Shown piece after piece: positions 42,193 through 51,320 of a stretch of DNA of 64,000 nt; position 1 is the stretch's first letter; each line of letters begins with the position of its first letter. The translations under genes were made by a program, and so were the position numbers. Below the pieces are notes generated by a model. That model did not search any database. It was given only the letters and a program-made list of their open reading frames with translations, and had not been told where the DNA came from. The stretch comes from Streptococcus pneumoniae (GTDB taxonomy: Bacteria; Bacillota; Bacilli; Lactobacillales; Streptococcaceae). The stretch spans positions 1 to 64,000 of the forward strand of contig NZ_CFGI01000004.1 of NCBI RefSeq assembly GCF_001347015.1. The letters are read 5' to 3'.

Positions 42193-43539
42193 TGAACTAC
42201 ACCCCAAAAGTTAGACAGAAAAAATCTAACTTTTGGGGTGTTTTTATTATGAAATTAACTTATGATGATAAAGTTCAGATCTATGAACTTAGAAAACAAG
42301 GATATAGCTTAGAGAAGCTTTCAAATAAATTTGGGATAAACAATTCTAATATTAGGTACATGATTAAATTGATTGATCGTTACGGAATAGAGTTCGTCAA
42401 AAAAGGGAAAAATCGTTACTATTCTCCTGATTTAAAACAAGAAATGATTAATAAAGTCTGACATGAAGGCTGGACTAAAGATAGAGTTTCTCTTGAATAC
42501 TGCCTCCCAAGTCGTACGATACTTCTTAACTGGCTAGCACAATACAGGAAAAACGGGTATACTATTGTTGAGAAAACAAGAGAGAGAGTACCTGAGATCG
42601 GAGAATGCCATCCTAAAAAAGTTAAGAGAACTCCGATTGAAGGAGGAAAAAGAGAAAGAAGAAAGACAGAAATTGTTCAAGAATTAATGACTGAGTTTTC
42701 GTTAGATCTTCTTCTAAAAGCCATTAAACTAGCTCGTTCGACCTACTACTATCACTTGAAACAGCTAGACAAACCAGATAAGGACCAAGAGCTTAAAGCT
42801 GAAATTCAATCCATTTTTATCGAACACAAGGGAAATTATGCTTATCGCTGTATTCATTTAGAACTAAGAAATCGTGGTTATCTGGTAAATCATAAAAGAG
42901 TTCAAGGCTTGATGAAAGTACTCAATTTACAAGCTAAAATGCGACAGAAACGAAAATAAAGGAGACGTTGGTAAGAAGGCAGAGAATCTCATTCAAGGCC
43001 AATTTGAAGGCTCTAAAACAATGGAAAAGTGCTACACAGATGTGACAGAATTTGCCATTCCAGCAAGTACTCAAAAGCTTTACTTATCACCAGTTTTAGA
43101 TGGCTTTAACAGCGAAATTATCGCCTATAATCTTTCAACTTCACCCAACTTAGAACAAGTACAAACAATGTTGGAACAGGCATTCACAGAGAAGTACTAC
43201 GAGAATACGATTCTCCATAGTGACCAAGGCTGGCAATACCGACACGATTCTTATCATCGGTTCCTAAGAGTAAGGGAATTCAAGCATCTATGTCACGCAA
43301 GGGAAACAGCCAAGACAACGGTATGATGGAGTCCTTCTTTGGGATTCTGAAATCGGAAATGTTTTATGGCTATGAGAAAACATTTAAATCACTTAATCAA
43401 TTGGAACAAGCTATTGTAGACTATATTGATTACTACAACAATAAACGAATTAAGGTAAAACTAAAAGGACTTAGCCTTGTGCAATACAGAACTAAATCCT
43501 TCGGATAAATTATTTGTCTAACTTTTTGGGGTCAGTACA
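42193..43539 (+). mobile_element. degenerate IS3-family (IS150 group, IS861-like) element
   Basis: Ends TGAACTACACCCCAAAAGTT and, inverted, TGTACTGACCCCAAAAAGTT form imperfect terminal repeats. OrfA starts at 42249 (MKLTYDDKVQIYELRK, HTH LSNKFGINNSNIRYM) but stops early (TGA at 42459-42461). OrfB is in three pieces (42687-42959, 43021-43326, 43290-43508) and keeps the DDE triad: CYTDVTEF, HSDQGWQY and MMESFFGILKSE. A stop near 42957 and a one-base loss near 43268 separate the pieces. It is no longer able to make transposase. No clear target duplication was found. Confidence 0.85.
42249..43508 (+). pseudogene. IS3-family transposase orfA/orfB, multiply disrupted
   Basis: This is the coding part of the element above: a truncated orfA, and orfB fragments that together include the integrase core and all three catalytic acids. 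At least two nonsense or frameshift lesions separate the parts. Its AT content and decay match a long-resident remnant. Confidence 0.8.
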
Positions 43540-43623
43540 CCTAAAACTTTGATGATATACGTTTTCTTGTGAGAATATTTACTTCATTTTTGCCTAAAAT
43601 TCAATGTTTACTCAGTATTTGGA

Positions 43624-44427
43624 TTATGAAAAATCGAGGTCTAAATCTAGATACATTTTTTCTGAAGACAAATCATTTTGACCACCGAGCAAGAGATTTT
43701 CAAAAAAAGCTGTTAAAAACTCAGAACGTCGCTGTAAAATCTTTGCATTATCTAATACCAAGGCATCACGAAAATATTTGGAATGTTGCTGAAATGGTGT
43801 ATTATCAATATCAAAACCAAACTCACGAAGATACTGAATCAAAAAGACCGTTACTGTCCGAGTGTTTCCTTCGCGAAATGGATGAATCTGCCAGATTCCT
43901 GAAATAAAATGCTGGATTTGTTTAACCACATCCGCCTGAGTTAGTGTCGCATATGCAACTTGTTTTTCCTGATTAAAATCATAATCTAAGGTCATTTGAA
44001 TCATGGAGTAATCAGAGTACACAACACTTTCACCATTCAAAACAGGTTCATTCTTTGTGATATTGGTCTGACGAAATTGCCCCACCGGAATAGAGGGTTC
44101 AAATATATCTTGAAACAACTCCTTATGAATAGCAAGTAAGGTCGCAGGACTAAAGCTAAAGCCTCTTCGAGACAATAGTTCTACAATACGTAGAGAAACC
44201 AAGTCTGCCTCTTCCGTACTTGCATCAATAGTATGGTGATAAGCCGTTGCATCCTCATAAACCTGCTCATAAGTCAGTTCTCCCCGGGACTGTTTCTCAG
44301 CCAAAGATTCCATATACGCTGATGGCACTAGATTGTCAACTTTCTGCAGACCAAAACCTATCCGCCATAAATCACGCTTCGCTTCATAAGACAAGTTTGG
44401 ATTGTCAATGTTGTAAGTTGGTTGCAT
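43624..44427 (-). CDS. Fic domain protein
   Basis: 267 residues. The Fic motif HPFREGNTRT sits at 182-191, with a flap-like VGQFRQTNITKN (about 115-126). The motif keeps the catalytic His and the phosphate-binding Glu-Gly-Asn and Arg, so AMP or similar transfer to a protein target is plausible. No clear (S/T)xxxE(G/N) inhibitory motif was recognised in or beside it. SD AAAGGA lies about eight bases before the ATG. It lies in an accessory patch with DUF3883 and TOTE genes. Confidence 0.88.
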   Translation of the reverse strand: MQPTYNIDNPNLSYEAKRDLWRIGFGLQKVDNLVPSAYMESLAEKQSRGELTYEQVYEDATAYHHTIDASTEEADLVSLRIVELLSRRGFSFSPATLLAIHKELFQDIFEPSIPVGQFRQTNITKNEPVLNGESVVYSDYSMIQMTLDYDFNQEKQVAYATLTQADVVKQIQHFISGIWQIHPFREGNTRTVTVFLIQYLREFGFDIDNTPFQQHSKYFRDALVLDNAKILQRRSEFLTAFFENLLLGGQNDLSSEKMYLDLDLDFS

Positions 44428-44526
44428 AGAAATATCCTTTCAATTGTTTTTCTTCATTACCAGTAAATCACGAAATTGGTTGGAAACTGGCTTAAACTAT
44501 AAAAAGTCCTCACAATAGGTTCTATG

Positions 44527-44543
44527 ATATATATATATATATA
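44527..44543. repeat. short (AT)n run
   Basis: Seventeen bases of alternating A and T between the fic gene and the gene remnant that follows. Confidence 0.9.
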
Positions 44544-44571
44544 CTTCATGTAAATAATAAAAGAGTTATAA

Positions 44572-44690
44572 TCAGCACTACTGATAAATTCAATACCGAT
44601 TTCGCCATCTTAAAACTTAGTCAAACGAATACCGTTGATTTCCAGTTCATTAAGTCGTTGACCTGTCAAGACTTCTCGTTCCTTCAACTG
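44572..44690 (-). pseudogene. unidentified gene remnant
   Basis: Minus-strand reading gives QLKEREVLTGQRLNELEING, then IRLTKF, a stop, and DGEIGIEFISSADY in the same frame. The composition is protein-like, but there is no start or context. I do not recognise the parent gene. It sits between fic and the DUF3883 gene. Confidence 0.3.
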
Positions 44691-44707
44691 GAAAAGTTAA
44701 GGGGGAA

Positions 44708-45463
44708 CTAATACAAATCCTCTACGCTTCTATATTCAATGATTTCATTTTTGATAATATTCTTTTTAAACTCAAAATGTTTTAAAGGATTATCGATTAA
44801 CACTAACTTTGGAATATCATCTAGATTTGTGACCAAGGATAAAATAAAATCCGATTGAAACTCCTTGACTTTTTCAAATTCTTTTGCAGTTAAACGCACA
44901 CGCCCCTTAGATTTTCGGATACCTTTTACTTCGGCAAGGTAAGAATACTCTTGGACATCTACCTGAAAGTCATATCCATCACCATAAAGACGGGCATCGG
45001 TTAACTGTCCACCTTGGAATTTTTCTTCTTTATCAAAATGAAGGATAAAATAATTCTCAGCCTCCATTCCCGTTTCCTGTAGACGTTTGAATTTAGTTCG
45101 AACTATTGGTTTTTCAACGATGGTTATGCCTGTTTTCTTCCCTTCACTGGCAAGTAACATTTTAACTATTTCAGCATAACTATGAACATCTTCATTTCCA
45201 AACATCATATCAATTAAATCTTTACGAAAACGATAAACTTCAGCTTTCTGCCACCAACCTTTTCGATTATTGTCAAAATAAGGATCAAATAAATCCATTC
45301 TATTTTTTACAACTCCAGTTGTTTCAGCAATTCCCAGAGAAACCACATAGCGATAAAACTCCGACTTGCTAGAGCATTGAAATTCTTTTATAAAAAGCTT
45401 GTCAAACTTGGCAAGACCGTAGCCAATTAAATTTAACAATTCATAATGAGGGTGTTTGGACAT
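44708..45463 (-). CDS. DUF3883 domain protein (putative nuclease-like fold)
   Basis: 251 residues from ATG at 45463 (MSKHPHYELLN), with GGAG six bases upstream; two earlier ATGs lack an SD. The C-terminal half has the DUF3883 signature: GDGYDFQV, a strand with YLAEVKGIR (Glu-x-Lys), then VRLTAKEFEKVKEF. This layout resembles PD-(D/E)XK nucleases and is common in restriction and defence loci. The N-terminal half is unrecognised. A TATAAT (45493-45498) lies immediately past the valS terminator. Confidence 0.75.
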   Translation of the reverse strand: MSKHPHYELLNLIGYGLAKFDKLFIKEFQCSSKSEFYRYVVSLGIAETTGVVKNRMDLFDPYFDNNRKGWWQKAEVYRFRKDLIDMMFGNEDVHSYAEIVKMLLASEGKKTGITIVEKPIVRTKFKRLQETGMEAENYFILHFDKEEKFQGGQLTDARLYGDGYDFQVDVQEYSYLAEVKGIRKSKGRVRLTAKEFEKVKEFQSDFILSLVTNLDDIPKLVLIDNPLKHFEFKKNIIKNEIIEYRSVEDLY

Positions 45464-45500
45464 CACTTTCTCCATCAATAGATATTGATTTCATTATACC

Positions 45501-45526
45501 AAAAAACACGGCTCATCACCGTGTTT
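45501..45526 (-). terminator. valS terminator
   Basis: On the minus strand this hairpin, AACACGG...CCGTGTT followed by TTTT, lies downstream of valS at 45533. It also abuts the -10 of the DUF3883 gene. Confidence 0.8.
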
Positions 45527-45532
45527 CTGTGT

Positions 45533-48184
45533 TTATTTCACCAACTTCTTCATCTCATCAATACGTGCTACGGTCGCATCATACTTGGCTTGGTAGTCAG
45601 CTTGTTTGTCGCGTTCTTTTTGGACGACTTCTGGTTTGGCGTTGGCTACGAAGCGTTCGTTAGAGAGTTTCTTACCGACCATATCCAGTTCTTTTTGCCA
45701 TTTAGCGAGTTCCTTGTCGAGACGAGCCAGTTCTTCTTCGACATTGAGAAGGTCTGCCAGTGGCAAGTAGATTTCTGCTCCTGTGATGACGCTTGACATA
45801 GCCAGTTCAGGTGCAGGGATGGTTGATGCGATTTCCAAATGTTCTGGATTTGTAAAGCGCTTGATGTAGTTGACATTGCTGTTAAAGAAGGCTTCCAAGT
45901 CACTATCGCTAGTCTTAACAAGGATTGTGATAGGTTTGCTTGGTGCTACATTTACTTCCGCACGCGCATTCCGAACAGCACGAATCAAGTTTTTGAGACT
46001 TTCCACACCAGTGTGGGCAGCAAGGTCTTCAAAGGCTGGGTTGACAGTTGGGTATGCTGCTGTCACGATAGAGCCTTCAGCGTACTGACCAAAGATTTCT
46101 TCTGTCACGAACGGCATGATTGGGTGAAGGAGACGAAGGATTTTATCCAGCGTATAGAGGAGAACAGATCGAGTAATTACCTTATCGTCTTCATTGTCGC
46201 TGTAAAGAACTTCCTTGGTCAACTCAACATACCAGTTGGCAAATTCTTCCCAAATGAAGTTGTAAAGGATATGACCAGCCACACCAAACTCAAACTTATC
46301 AAAGTTTTCAGTAACTTTTGCAATGGTTTCGTTGAGATTGTGGAGAATCCAGCGGTCCGTCACATTACCAGCCTCACCTGTTGCAACTTTTGTGACATTG
46401 TCATGCGCCACATCCAGCGTCAAACCTCCATTGTTCATGAGGATATAGCGAGAAATGTTCCAAATCTTGTTAATAAAGTTCCATGAAGCATCCATTTTCT
46501 CGTAAGAGAAACGAACGTCTTGACCAGGAGCTGAGCCGTTTGACAAGAACCAACGAAGACTATCTGTACCATATTTATCAATAACATCCATTGGGTCAAT
46601 GCCATTTCCAAGAGATTTAGACATCTTACGTCCTTCTTCATCACGAATTAGACCATGGATAAGGACGTTTTGGAATGGTTGACGGCCTGTGAATTCCAAT
46701 GACTGGAAGATCATACGAGACACCCAGAAGAAGATGATGTCGTAACCTGTTACCAAGGTTGAAGTTGGGAAATAACGTTTAAAGTCTTCTGAGTCGACTT
46801 CAGGCCAGCCCATGGTTGAAAATGGCCAGAGGGCAGAACTGAACCAAGTATCCAAGACGTCTTCGTCCTGAGTCCATCCGTCACCTTCTGGAGCTTCTTC
46901 GCCGACATACATTTCACCATCAGCATTGTACCAGGCAGGGATTTGGTGACCCCACCAAAGCTGACGAGAGATAACCCAGTCGTGGACATTTTCCATCCAT
47001 TGAAGGAAGGTATCGTTGAAACGAGGTGGGTAGAATTCGACCTTGTCCTCTGTGTCTTGGTTGGCAATGGCGTTCTTAGCCAATTGGTCCATCTTGACGA
47101 ACCATTGAGTAGACAAGCGTGGCTCAACTACGACACCTGTCCGTTCTGAGTGACCGACTGAATGGACACGTTTTTCGATTTTGACAAGGGCACCGATTTC
47201 TTCCAACTTAGCAACGACTGCCTTACGAGCTTCAAAACGATCCATGCCTGAAAATTCAAAGGCAAGCTCATTCATAGTTCCGTCGTCGTTCATGACGTTG
47301 ACTTGTGGCAAGTTATGACGTTGGCCAACCAAGAAGTCATTTGGATCGTGGGCAGGTGTGATTTTCACGACACCAGTACCAAACTCAGGATCTGCGTGCT
47401 CATCTCCAACGATTGGGATGAGTTTATTAGCGATTGGAAGGATGACGTTTTTACCAATCAAGTCCTTGTAGCGCGGGTCTTCTGGATTAACCGCAACCGC
47501 AACGTCCCCAAACATAGTCTCAGGACGAGTTGTAGCAACTTCAAGGGCGCGTGAACCATCTTCCAGCATGTAGTTCATGTGGTAGAAGGCACCTTCGACA
47601 TCCTTGTGAATCACCTCAATATCAGAAAGGGCTGTGCGAGCTGCTGGGTCCCAGTTGATGATAAACTCACCACGGTAGATCCAGCCTTTCTTGTAAAGGT
47701 CCACAAAGACCTTACGAACAGCTTTTGACAAACCTTCGTCAAGAGTGAAACGCTCACGAGAGTAGTCTACAGAGAGCCCCATCTTGCCCCATTGTTCCTT
47801 GATAGTAGTGGCATATTCGTCTTTCCATTCCCAGACTTTCGTCAAGAAAGACTCACGACCAAGGTCATAGCGGGAAATGCCCTCACCACGCAAGCGCTCC
47901 TCTACCTTAGCCTGAGTGGCAATCCCTGCGTGGTCCATCCCAGGAAGCCAAAGGGTATCAAAACCTTGCATGCGTTTTTGACGGATGATAATATCTTGCA
48001 AAGTTGTATCCCAAGCGTGACCAAGGTGAAGTTTACCTGTAACGTTTGGTGGTGGAATAACGATTGAATAAGGCTTAGCCTTTTGATCGCCTGAAGGCTT
48101 GAAAACATCAGCATCAAGCCATTTTTGGTAACGACCAGCCTCAACCTCGGCTGGATTGTATTTAGATGAAAGTTCTTTAGACAT
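45533..48184 (-). CDS. valS: valyl-tRNA synthetase
   Basis: 883 residues. Class [17 protein letters not shown] (HIGH equivalent) near 47, the CP1 editing domain ([13 protein letters not shown]), KMSKSLGNG near 520, the anticodon-binding domain, and a C-terminal coiled coil (about 810-883). It is the last gene of a unit that starts at the T-box near 50.5 kb. Confidence 0.97.
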   Translation of the reverse strand: MSKELSSKYNPAEVEAGRYQKWLDADVFKPSGDQKAKPYSIVIPPPNVTGKLHLGHAWDTTLQDIIIRQKRMQGFDTLWLPGMDHAGIATQAKVEERLRGEGISRYDLGRESFLTKVWEWKDEYATTIKEQWGKMGLSVDYSRERFTLDEGLSKAVRKVFVDLYKKGWIYRGEFIINWDPAARTALSDIEVIHKDVEGAFYHMNYMLEDGSRALEVATTRPETMFGDVAVAVNPEDPRYKDLIGKNVILPIANKLIPIVGDEHADPEFGTGVVKITPAHDPNDFLVGQRHNLPQVNVMNDDGTMNELAFEFSGMDRFEARKAVVAKLEEIGALVKIEKRVHSVGHSERTGVVVEPRLSTQWFVKMDQLAKNAIANQDTEDKVEFYPPRFNDTFLQWMENVHDWVISRQLWWGHQIPAWYNADGEMYVGEEAPEGDGWTQDEDVLDTWFSSALWPFSTMGWPEVDSEDFKRYFPTSTLVTGYDIIFFWVSRMIFQSLEFTGRQPFQNVLIHGLIRDEEGRKMSKSLGNGIDPMDVIDKYGTDSLRWFLSNGSAPGQDVRFSYEKMDASWNFINKIWNISRYILMNNGGLTLDVAHDNVTKVATGEAGNVTDRWILHNLNETIAKVTENFDKFEFGVAGHILYNFIWEEFANWYVELTKEVLYSDNEDDKVITRSVLLYTLDKILRLLHPIMPFVTEEIFGQYAEGSIVTAAYPTVNPAFEDLAAHTGVESLKNLIRAVRNARAEVNVAPSKPITILVKTSDSDLEAFFNSNVNYIKRFTNPEHLEIASTIPAPELAMSSVITGAEIYLPLADLLNVEEELARLDKELAKWQKELDMVGKKLSNERFVANAKPEVVQKERDKQADYQAKYDATVARIDEMKKLVK

Positions 48185-48195
48185 GTGTGTTCTCC

Positions 48196-49158
48196 TTAAT
48201 TACTTTTATTGACAATTTTAACCAAACCAATTTTTGAAAGTTCAATATAAATCTCTTCAATTTCAGCAAATGCTGCAAGTGGTGACATAGTATAATTTCC
48301 AGGATTATATTTAAGATCATACTTGCTTATCTTTGAAATATAATACCTAGAGTGTTTCAATTTTAATGATTCCAACTTTGATTTAATATCTACTAATGTA
48401 TTATGGTTTAACTTTAAAAACAACTTATTATAATTACCATAGAGCTCTGTAAGAGCATTAAAGTATTCTTTCACTAGAGCTATAGCGTCAATCTTAGATG
48501 TTTCTTGGTTTAGTTTTATCAACTCCCCTTTCAATTTTTTCCATTTAAAGTTGGAATTTAAAAGATAATCTAAATCAATATAGAAATCTATTATAACAGT
48601 CTCATCATCTGGGCTAACAGCTTTTACCTCATTTATTGGTAAGTCAGTATGTTGCGAATAATTTCTCAAAGAATGGCAAAATCGATAAGTAAAATTGATA
48701 TCATACTGATAGCTTGCAAAACCATGTATACAATCAAACTCCTCACTATCTTTGGAATATTTTTGTTTAATTTGGTTTTCGTTAAAATCGACAAACAATT
48801 TTCCACTGGATAATAAATGAATCATGAAACGATTTACATCTGCCTCTTCAATTTCTAATTCCTTTGACTCAAGTTTATTTTTAATACTTAAAAAATCCGA
48901 GACATCTGAAATAAACAATTCGAACATATTCTTGATTTTTTGAAAATTCTTTTGAATCTCAAAAATTTGGTCCGAGACTGACATTATTTCCTTGGTTGGT
49001 TCAATATCAGAGATGACAATACGTTTTTCATTGTTGTTAATTTCTAAATAAGCTAATCGCTCGATAATATCACTATCATTTAATTCAGCATACTCAACAT
49101 CAATTTGGCGTAACTGCTTCTCAGATAGAGAGCTTACTTCCTCTTTTACATCGCTCAT
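48196..49158 (-). CDS. unrecognised protein with candidate HEPN RNase motif
   Basis: 320 residues from ATG at 49158, with GGGAGG about seven bases upstream, overlapping the GNAT stop; a GTG- or ATG-like start six codons earlier is less likely. I do not recognise the family. Mostly helical, Lys/Asn/Ile-rich, clearly more AT-rich than its neighbours. Residues 159-170 read [12 protein letters not shown]; the RNYSQH part fits the HEPN ribonuclease motif R-x4-H with Asn after Arg. It is inserted between the GNAT gene and valS, where close relatives have no gene as far as recalled, so horizontal gain is likely. An abortive-infection or toxin role is inference only. Confidence 0.55.
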   Translation of the reverse strand: MSDVKEEVSSLSEKQLRQIDVEYAELNDSDIIERLAYLEINNNEKRIVISDIEPTKEIMSVSDQIFEIQKNFQKIKNMFELFISDVSDFLSIKNKLESKELEIEEADVNRFMIHLLSSGKLFVDFNENQIKQKYSKDSEEFDCIHGFASYQYDINFTYRFCHSLRNYSQHTDLPINEVKAVSPDDETVIIDFYIDLDYLLNSNFKWKKLKGELIKLNQETSKIDAIALVKEYFNALTELYGNYNKLFLKLNHNTLVDIKSKLESLKLKHSRYYISKISKYDLKYNPGNYTMSPLAAFAEIEEIYIELSKIGLVKIVNKSN

Positions 49159-49159
49159 C

Positions 49160-49717
49160 TTATTCCTCCCATTCACTCTTCAGCAAGGCATATCTTAAAT
49201 CATCACAGCAGTTGCCTTGAGCATCTTTGCGGTCTCTTATGCGAGCTTCGAGGGTAAAGCCAAGCTTTTCCGCGACTCGTTTACTTTGAAGGTTATATCC
49301 AAAGCAAGTTAGTTCAATCTTGTGAAGACCCAAATCTTTAAAGGCTAAGTCAATCAAGGCACGCGCAGCTTCTGGAACATAACCTCGACCCCAGTAGTCT
49401 GAGTGTAAGGTATAGCCAAGCTCTAGCACATCGTCCCCATAGCGATGGTTGAAATCGACAGAGCCAGCGATCTTATCCGTTCCTTTGACGACAATCCCGT
49501 AGCCTGCTGGGAGATTTTCCTTTTGATTACGCTCCGGAAGAATGTGCTCCAGATAATAAATCTCATCTTCCAAGGTCTTGACAGGTGGAAAACCTGCTGG
49601 GTAAGAAACTTCTGGACGACTAGCATAATCAAAGATATCCTCAGCATCCGCCACCGTACGGACGCGTAAGACAAGCCGTTCGGTTTCTAATTGTTCTGGC
49701 AGTTCAGTTCTTGTCAT
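49160..49717 (-). CDS. RimJ/RimL-like GNAT acetyltransferase
   Basis: 185 residues. Typical of the RimJ/RimL branch: ETERLVLRVRTVADAEDIFDY at the N-terminus, ELGYTLHSDYWGRGYVPEAA (acetyl-CoA loop) and the closing NLQSKRVAEKLGF. Substrates in this branch are protein N-termini or amino sugars; which one is unclear. It overlaps the end of the flavin-reductase frame by 14 bases. Confidence 0.85.
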   Translation of the reverse strand: MTRTELPEQLETERLVLRVRTVADAEDIFDYASRPEVSYPAGFPPVKTLEDEIYYLEHILPERNQKENLPAGYGIVVKGTDKIAGSVDFNHRYGDDVLELGYTLHSDYWGRGYVPEAARALIDLAFKDLGLHKIELTCFGYNLQSKRVAEKLGFTLEARIRDRKDAQGNCCDDLRYALLKSEWEE

Positions 49718-50282
49718 CCTTCTTCCTCGCTTTCTTTATGAAGCTCCCCTTAATATCTACACGCTTGTCCAGATAACGATAGACGCGCTGATATCCATCT
49801 CCCATGAAATATGTTGGGGCAAACAGTTCATTTCTAAAATGTCCCTTTTCATCCAGGAATTCTGGGGCAACAAGTCGCTCAAGAATCTTGGCAAAGATGT
49901 GGCAAATACCGTCTTCCTCAACAATCCTATCTACCCGACAATCTAAAACAAGTGGACAGGCGTCTAAAATAGAAATCTGAGTTCGTTCAGAAATTTCATA
50001 ATGCACTCCCAAACGTTCCAATTTCTCCTGATGACTGATAAAACCAGCCTGCTCCATCGCAAGCATAGAAGTTTCATCAGAAATATTCACAGTAAATTTT
50101 TGATACTGTTTGATCTGCTCTGCGGCATTCTCTCTCGCAACGACTCCAATCACAACCCAATCTCCTAGACTATAAGAGGAACTACAGGTCGTGATGTTAT
50201 AGCCAAAATTCTAATCTTGATATCCTAAAATAAAAACAGGAAAACCATAATATAGTTTACTTGTGTTAAAAGATTGCTTCAT
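49704..50282 (-). pseudogene. flavin reductase family protein, disrupted by an early stop
   Basis: ATG at 50282 reads MKQSFNTSKLYYGFPVFILG, then meets TAG at codon 24 (50211-50213). The same frame continues without a shift: NFGYNITTCSSSYSLGDWVV, then IGVVARENAAEQIKQ, to the end at 49704 (about 192 codons overall). GAG to TAG is a one-base change. The family is an FMN-binding split-barrel. An internal start at 50153 leaves 149 residues lacking the N-terminal FMN-site strands. It is the first gene after the T-box. Confidence 0.8.
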
Positions 50283-50308
50283 AACAACCCCCTTTGACTA
50301 AGACGTAA

Positions 50309-50517
50309 AAGAAAAGCCCTGCCATCTACATGACAGGGACGAATGTGTTTATCCGCGGTACCACCCAATTTCGGGCAGTTGCCCGCAACTCTCGTCTTTA
50401 AAGCAAAAAGACACTTTTATTTCAATTTTTCATCCATTAGCAACCAGTTTTGACACATTTGTGGACTTCTCAGCGCCGCCACTTTCTGTAAAATGTGGGA
50501 TTCAAAACACCTCTAAT
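50309..50517 (-). promoter_or_regulatory. T-box leader of the flavin reductase-GNAT-valS unit
   Basis: TGGTACCGCGG lies at 50353-50363 (minus strand). A terminator (CCCTG...CAGGG then CTTTTCTTTT, 50309-50338) follows. Stem I pairs CCATTAG with CTAATGG and TTTTGA with TCAAAA, leaving CTGGTTG as the specifier-loop strand, which contains GTT (Val). This fits control of valS, although three other coding regions intervene. Confidence 0.85.
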
Positions 50518-50523
50518 GGCTCT

Positions 50524-50552
50524 ATTGTAGCAAGATTTTTTCGGAAATGCAA
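50524..50552 (-). promoter_or_regulatory. promoter of the valS T-box unit
   Basis: TTGCAT (50547-50552), a 17-base spacer and TACAAT (50524-50529). It starts immediately beyond the stop of the HhH gene. Confidence 0.7.
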
Positions 50553-50565
50553 GGCTCAAGAAAAA

Positions 50566-50961
50566 TTACTTGAACTTGATGCCATTTTCTTTCAATTTCT
50601 TGATGGTAGCTGGGCCGATTCCTTTCAAGGCAAGGAGTTCTTTTTCAGTCCAGTTTTTGAAATCTGAAGCAGACTTGATTCCTTCATCATAGAAAGTCTT
50701 GGCACGATCAAGTGGAAGTCCACCCAAATTTGCTGCAAAATCTTCTACAGAATTAGCTACTTTTTGAGCTTGCTCTTTGGTAGCTTCTACTGCTTGTTCA
50801 ACTTTTTTAGAAACAGCCTTACCAGCTGCGCTTGCTGACTGTTCTGCACGCTTCACGACTTTTTTTGTCTCATCTACAACCTTAGTCACAGTACTTGAAA
50901 AGGCACCTGCGCGACGGAGGCCATTTCGTAATTGTTTTTTACGATTGAGTTTCTTTGACAT
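50566..50961 (-). CDS. small basic helix-hairpin-helix protein
   Basis: 131 residues. A Lys/Arg-rich N-terminus (SKKLNRKKQLRNGLRRAG) and an Ala/Lys/Glu helical stretch (about 25-75) lead to a C-terminal HhH unit (LLALKGIGPATIKKLKENG). It probably binds DNA non-specifically, like a histone-like protein; this is inferred from composition and the HhH. AAGGA lies ahead of the ATG. Confidence 0.75.
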   Translation of the reverse strand: MSKKLNRKKQLRNGLRRAGAFSSTVTKVVDETKKVVKRAEQSASAAGKAVSKKVEQAVEATKEQAQKVANSVEDFAANLGGLPLDRAKTFYDEGIKSASDFKNWTEKELLALKGIGPATIKKLKENGIKFK

Positions 50962-50974
50962 GATAAAATCCTTT

Positions 50975-51005
50975 CAATAAAAAATCCCTGCTCTGACAAG
51001 GATTT
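50975..51005 (-). terminator. terminator after the DUF1912 gene
   Basis: AAATCC...GGATTT is followed by TTTATT on the minus strand, 52 bases past the DUF1912 stop. Confidence 0.65.
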
Positions 51006-51056
51006 AACATAAACATTCTATCAAGATTTTAGTGAAAAATCAAGAATCTTTCTCGT

Positions 51057-51311
51057 TTAATAATTTCGCTCACCAAACAAGCCTTCTGGCAAATCATGGA
51101 ATCCCTTGCCTACTTTGAAGTTTTCAAACTTACCAAGCAAGAACTGATAAGCATCCAAGCGACTCTCGTAGCGAATCATGGCATCTTTGGCACGCTCGTC
51201 CTGGTCTTCTTCGTAAACTTTTTGGCTTTCCTTGTGCGCCATGTCGTTAATCATGATTTGGGTATTGACCCAAGCTTCAAATTCCTTCATAAATTCTTGT
51301 TCGTAACTCAT
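51057..51311 (-). CDS. DUF1912 family protein
   Basis: 84 residues. A small acidic, helical protein (MSYEQEFMKEFEAWVNTQIM) conserved in streptococci, with no known function. It follows the DUF438 gene by nine bases. Confidence 0.8.
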   Translation of the reverse strand: MSYEQEFMKEFEAWVNTQIMINDMAHKESQKVYEEDQDERAKDAMIRYESRLDAYQFLLGKFENFKVGKGFHDLPEGLFGERNY

Positions 51312-51320
51312 TTTTTCTCC

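Noticed and set aside
40546-42461. Recoding of TGA as tryptophan
   Set aside because: Other genes use TGG for Trp and at least trmB's neighbour ccrZ ends with TGA; the TGA codons occur only in genes already damaged by frameshifts.
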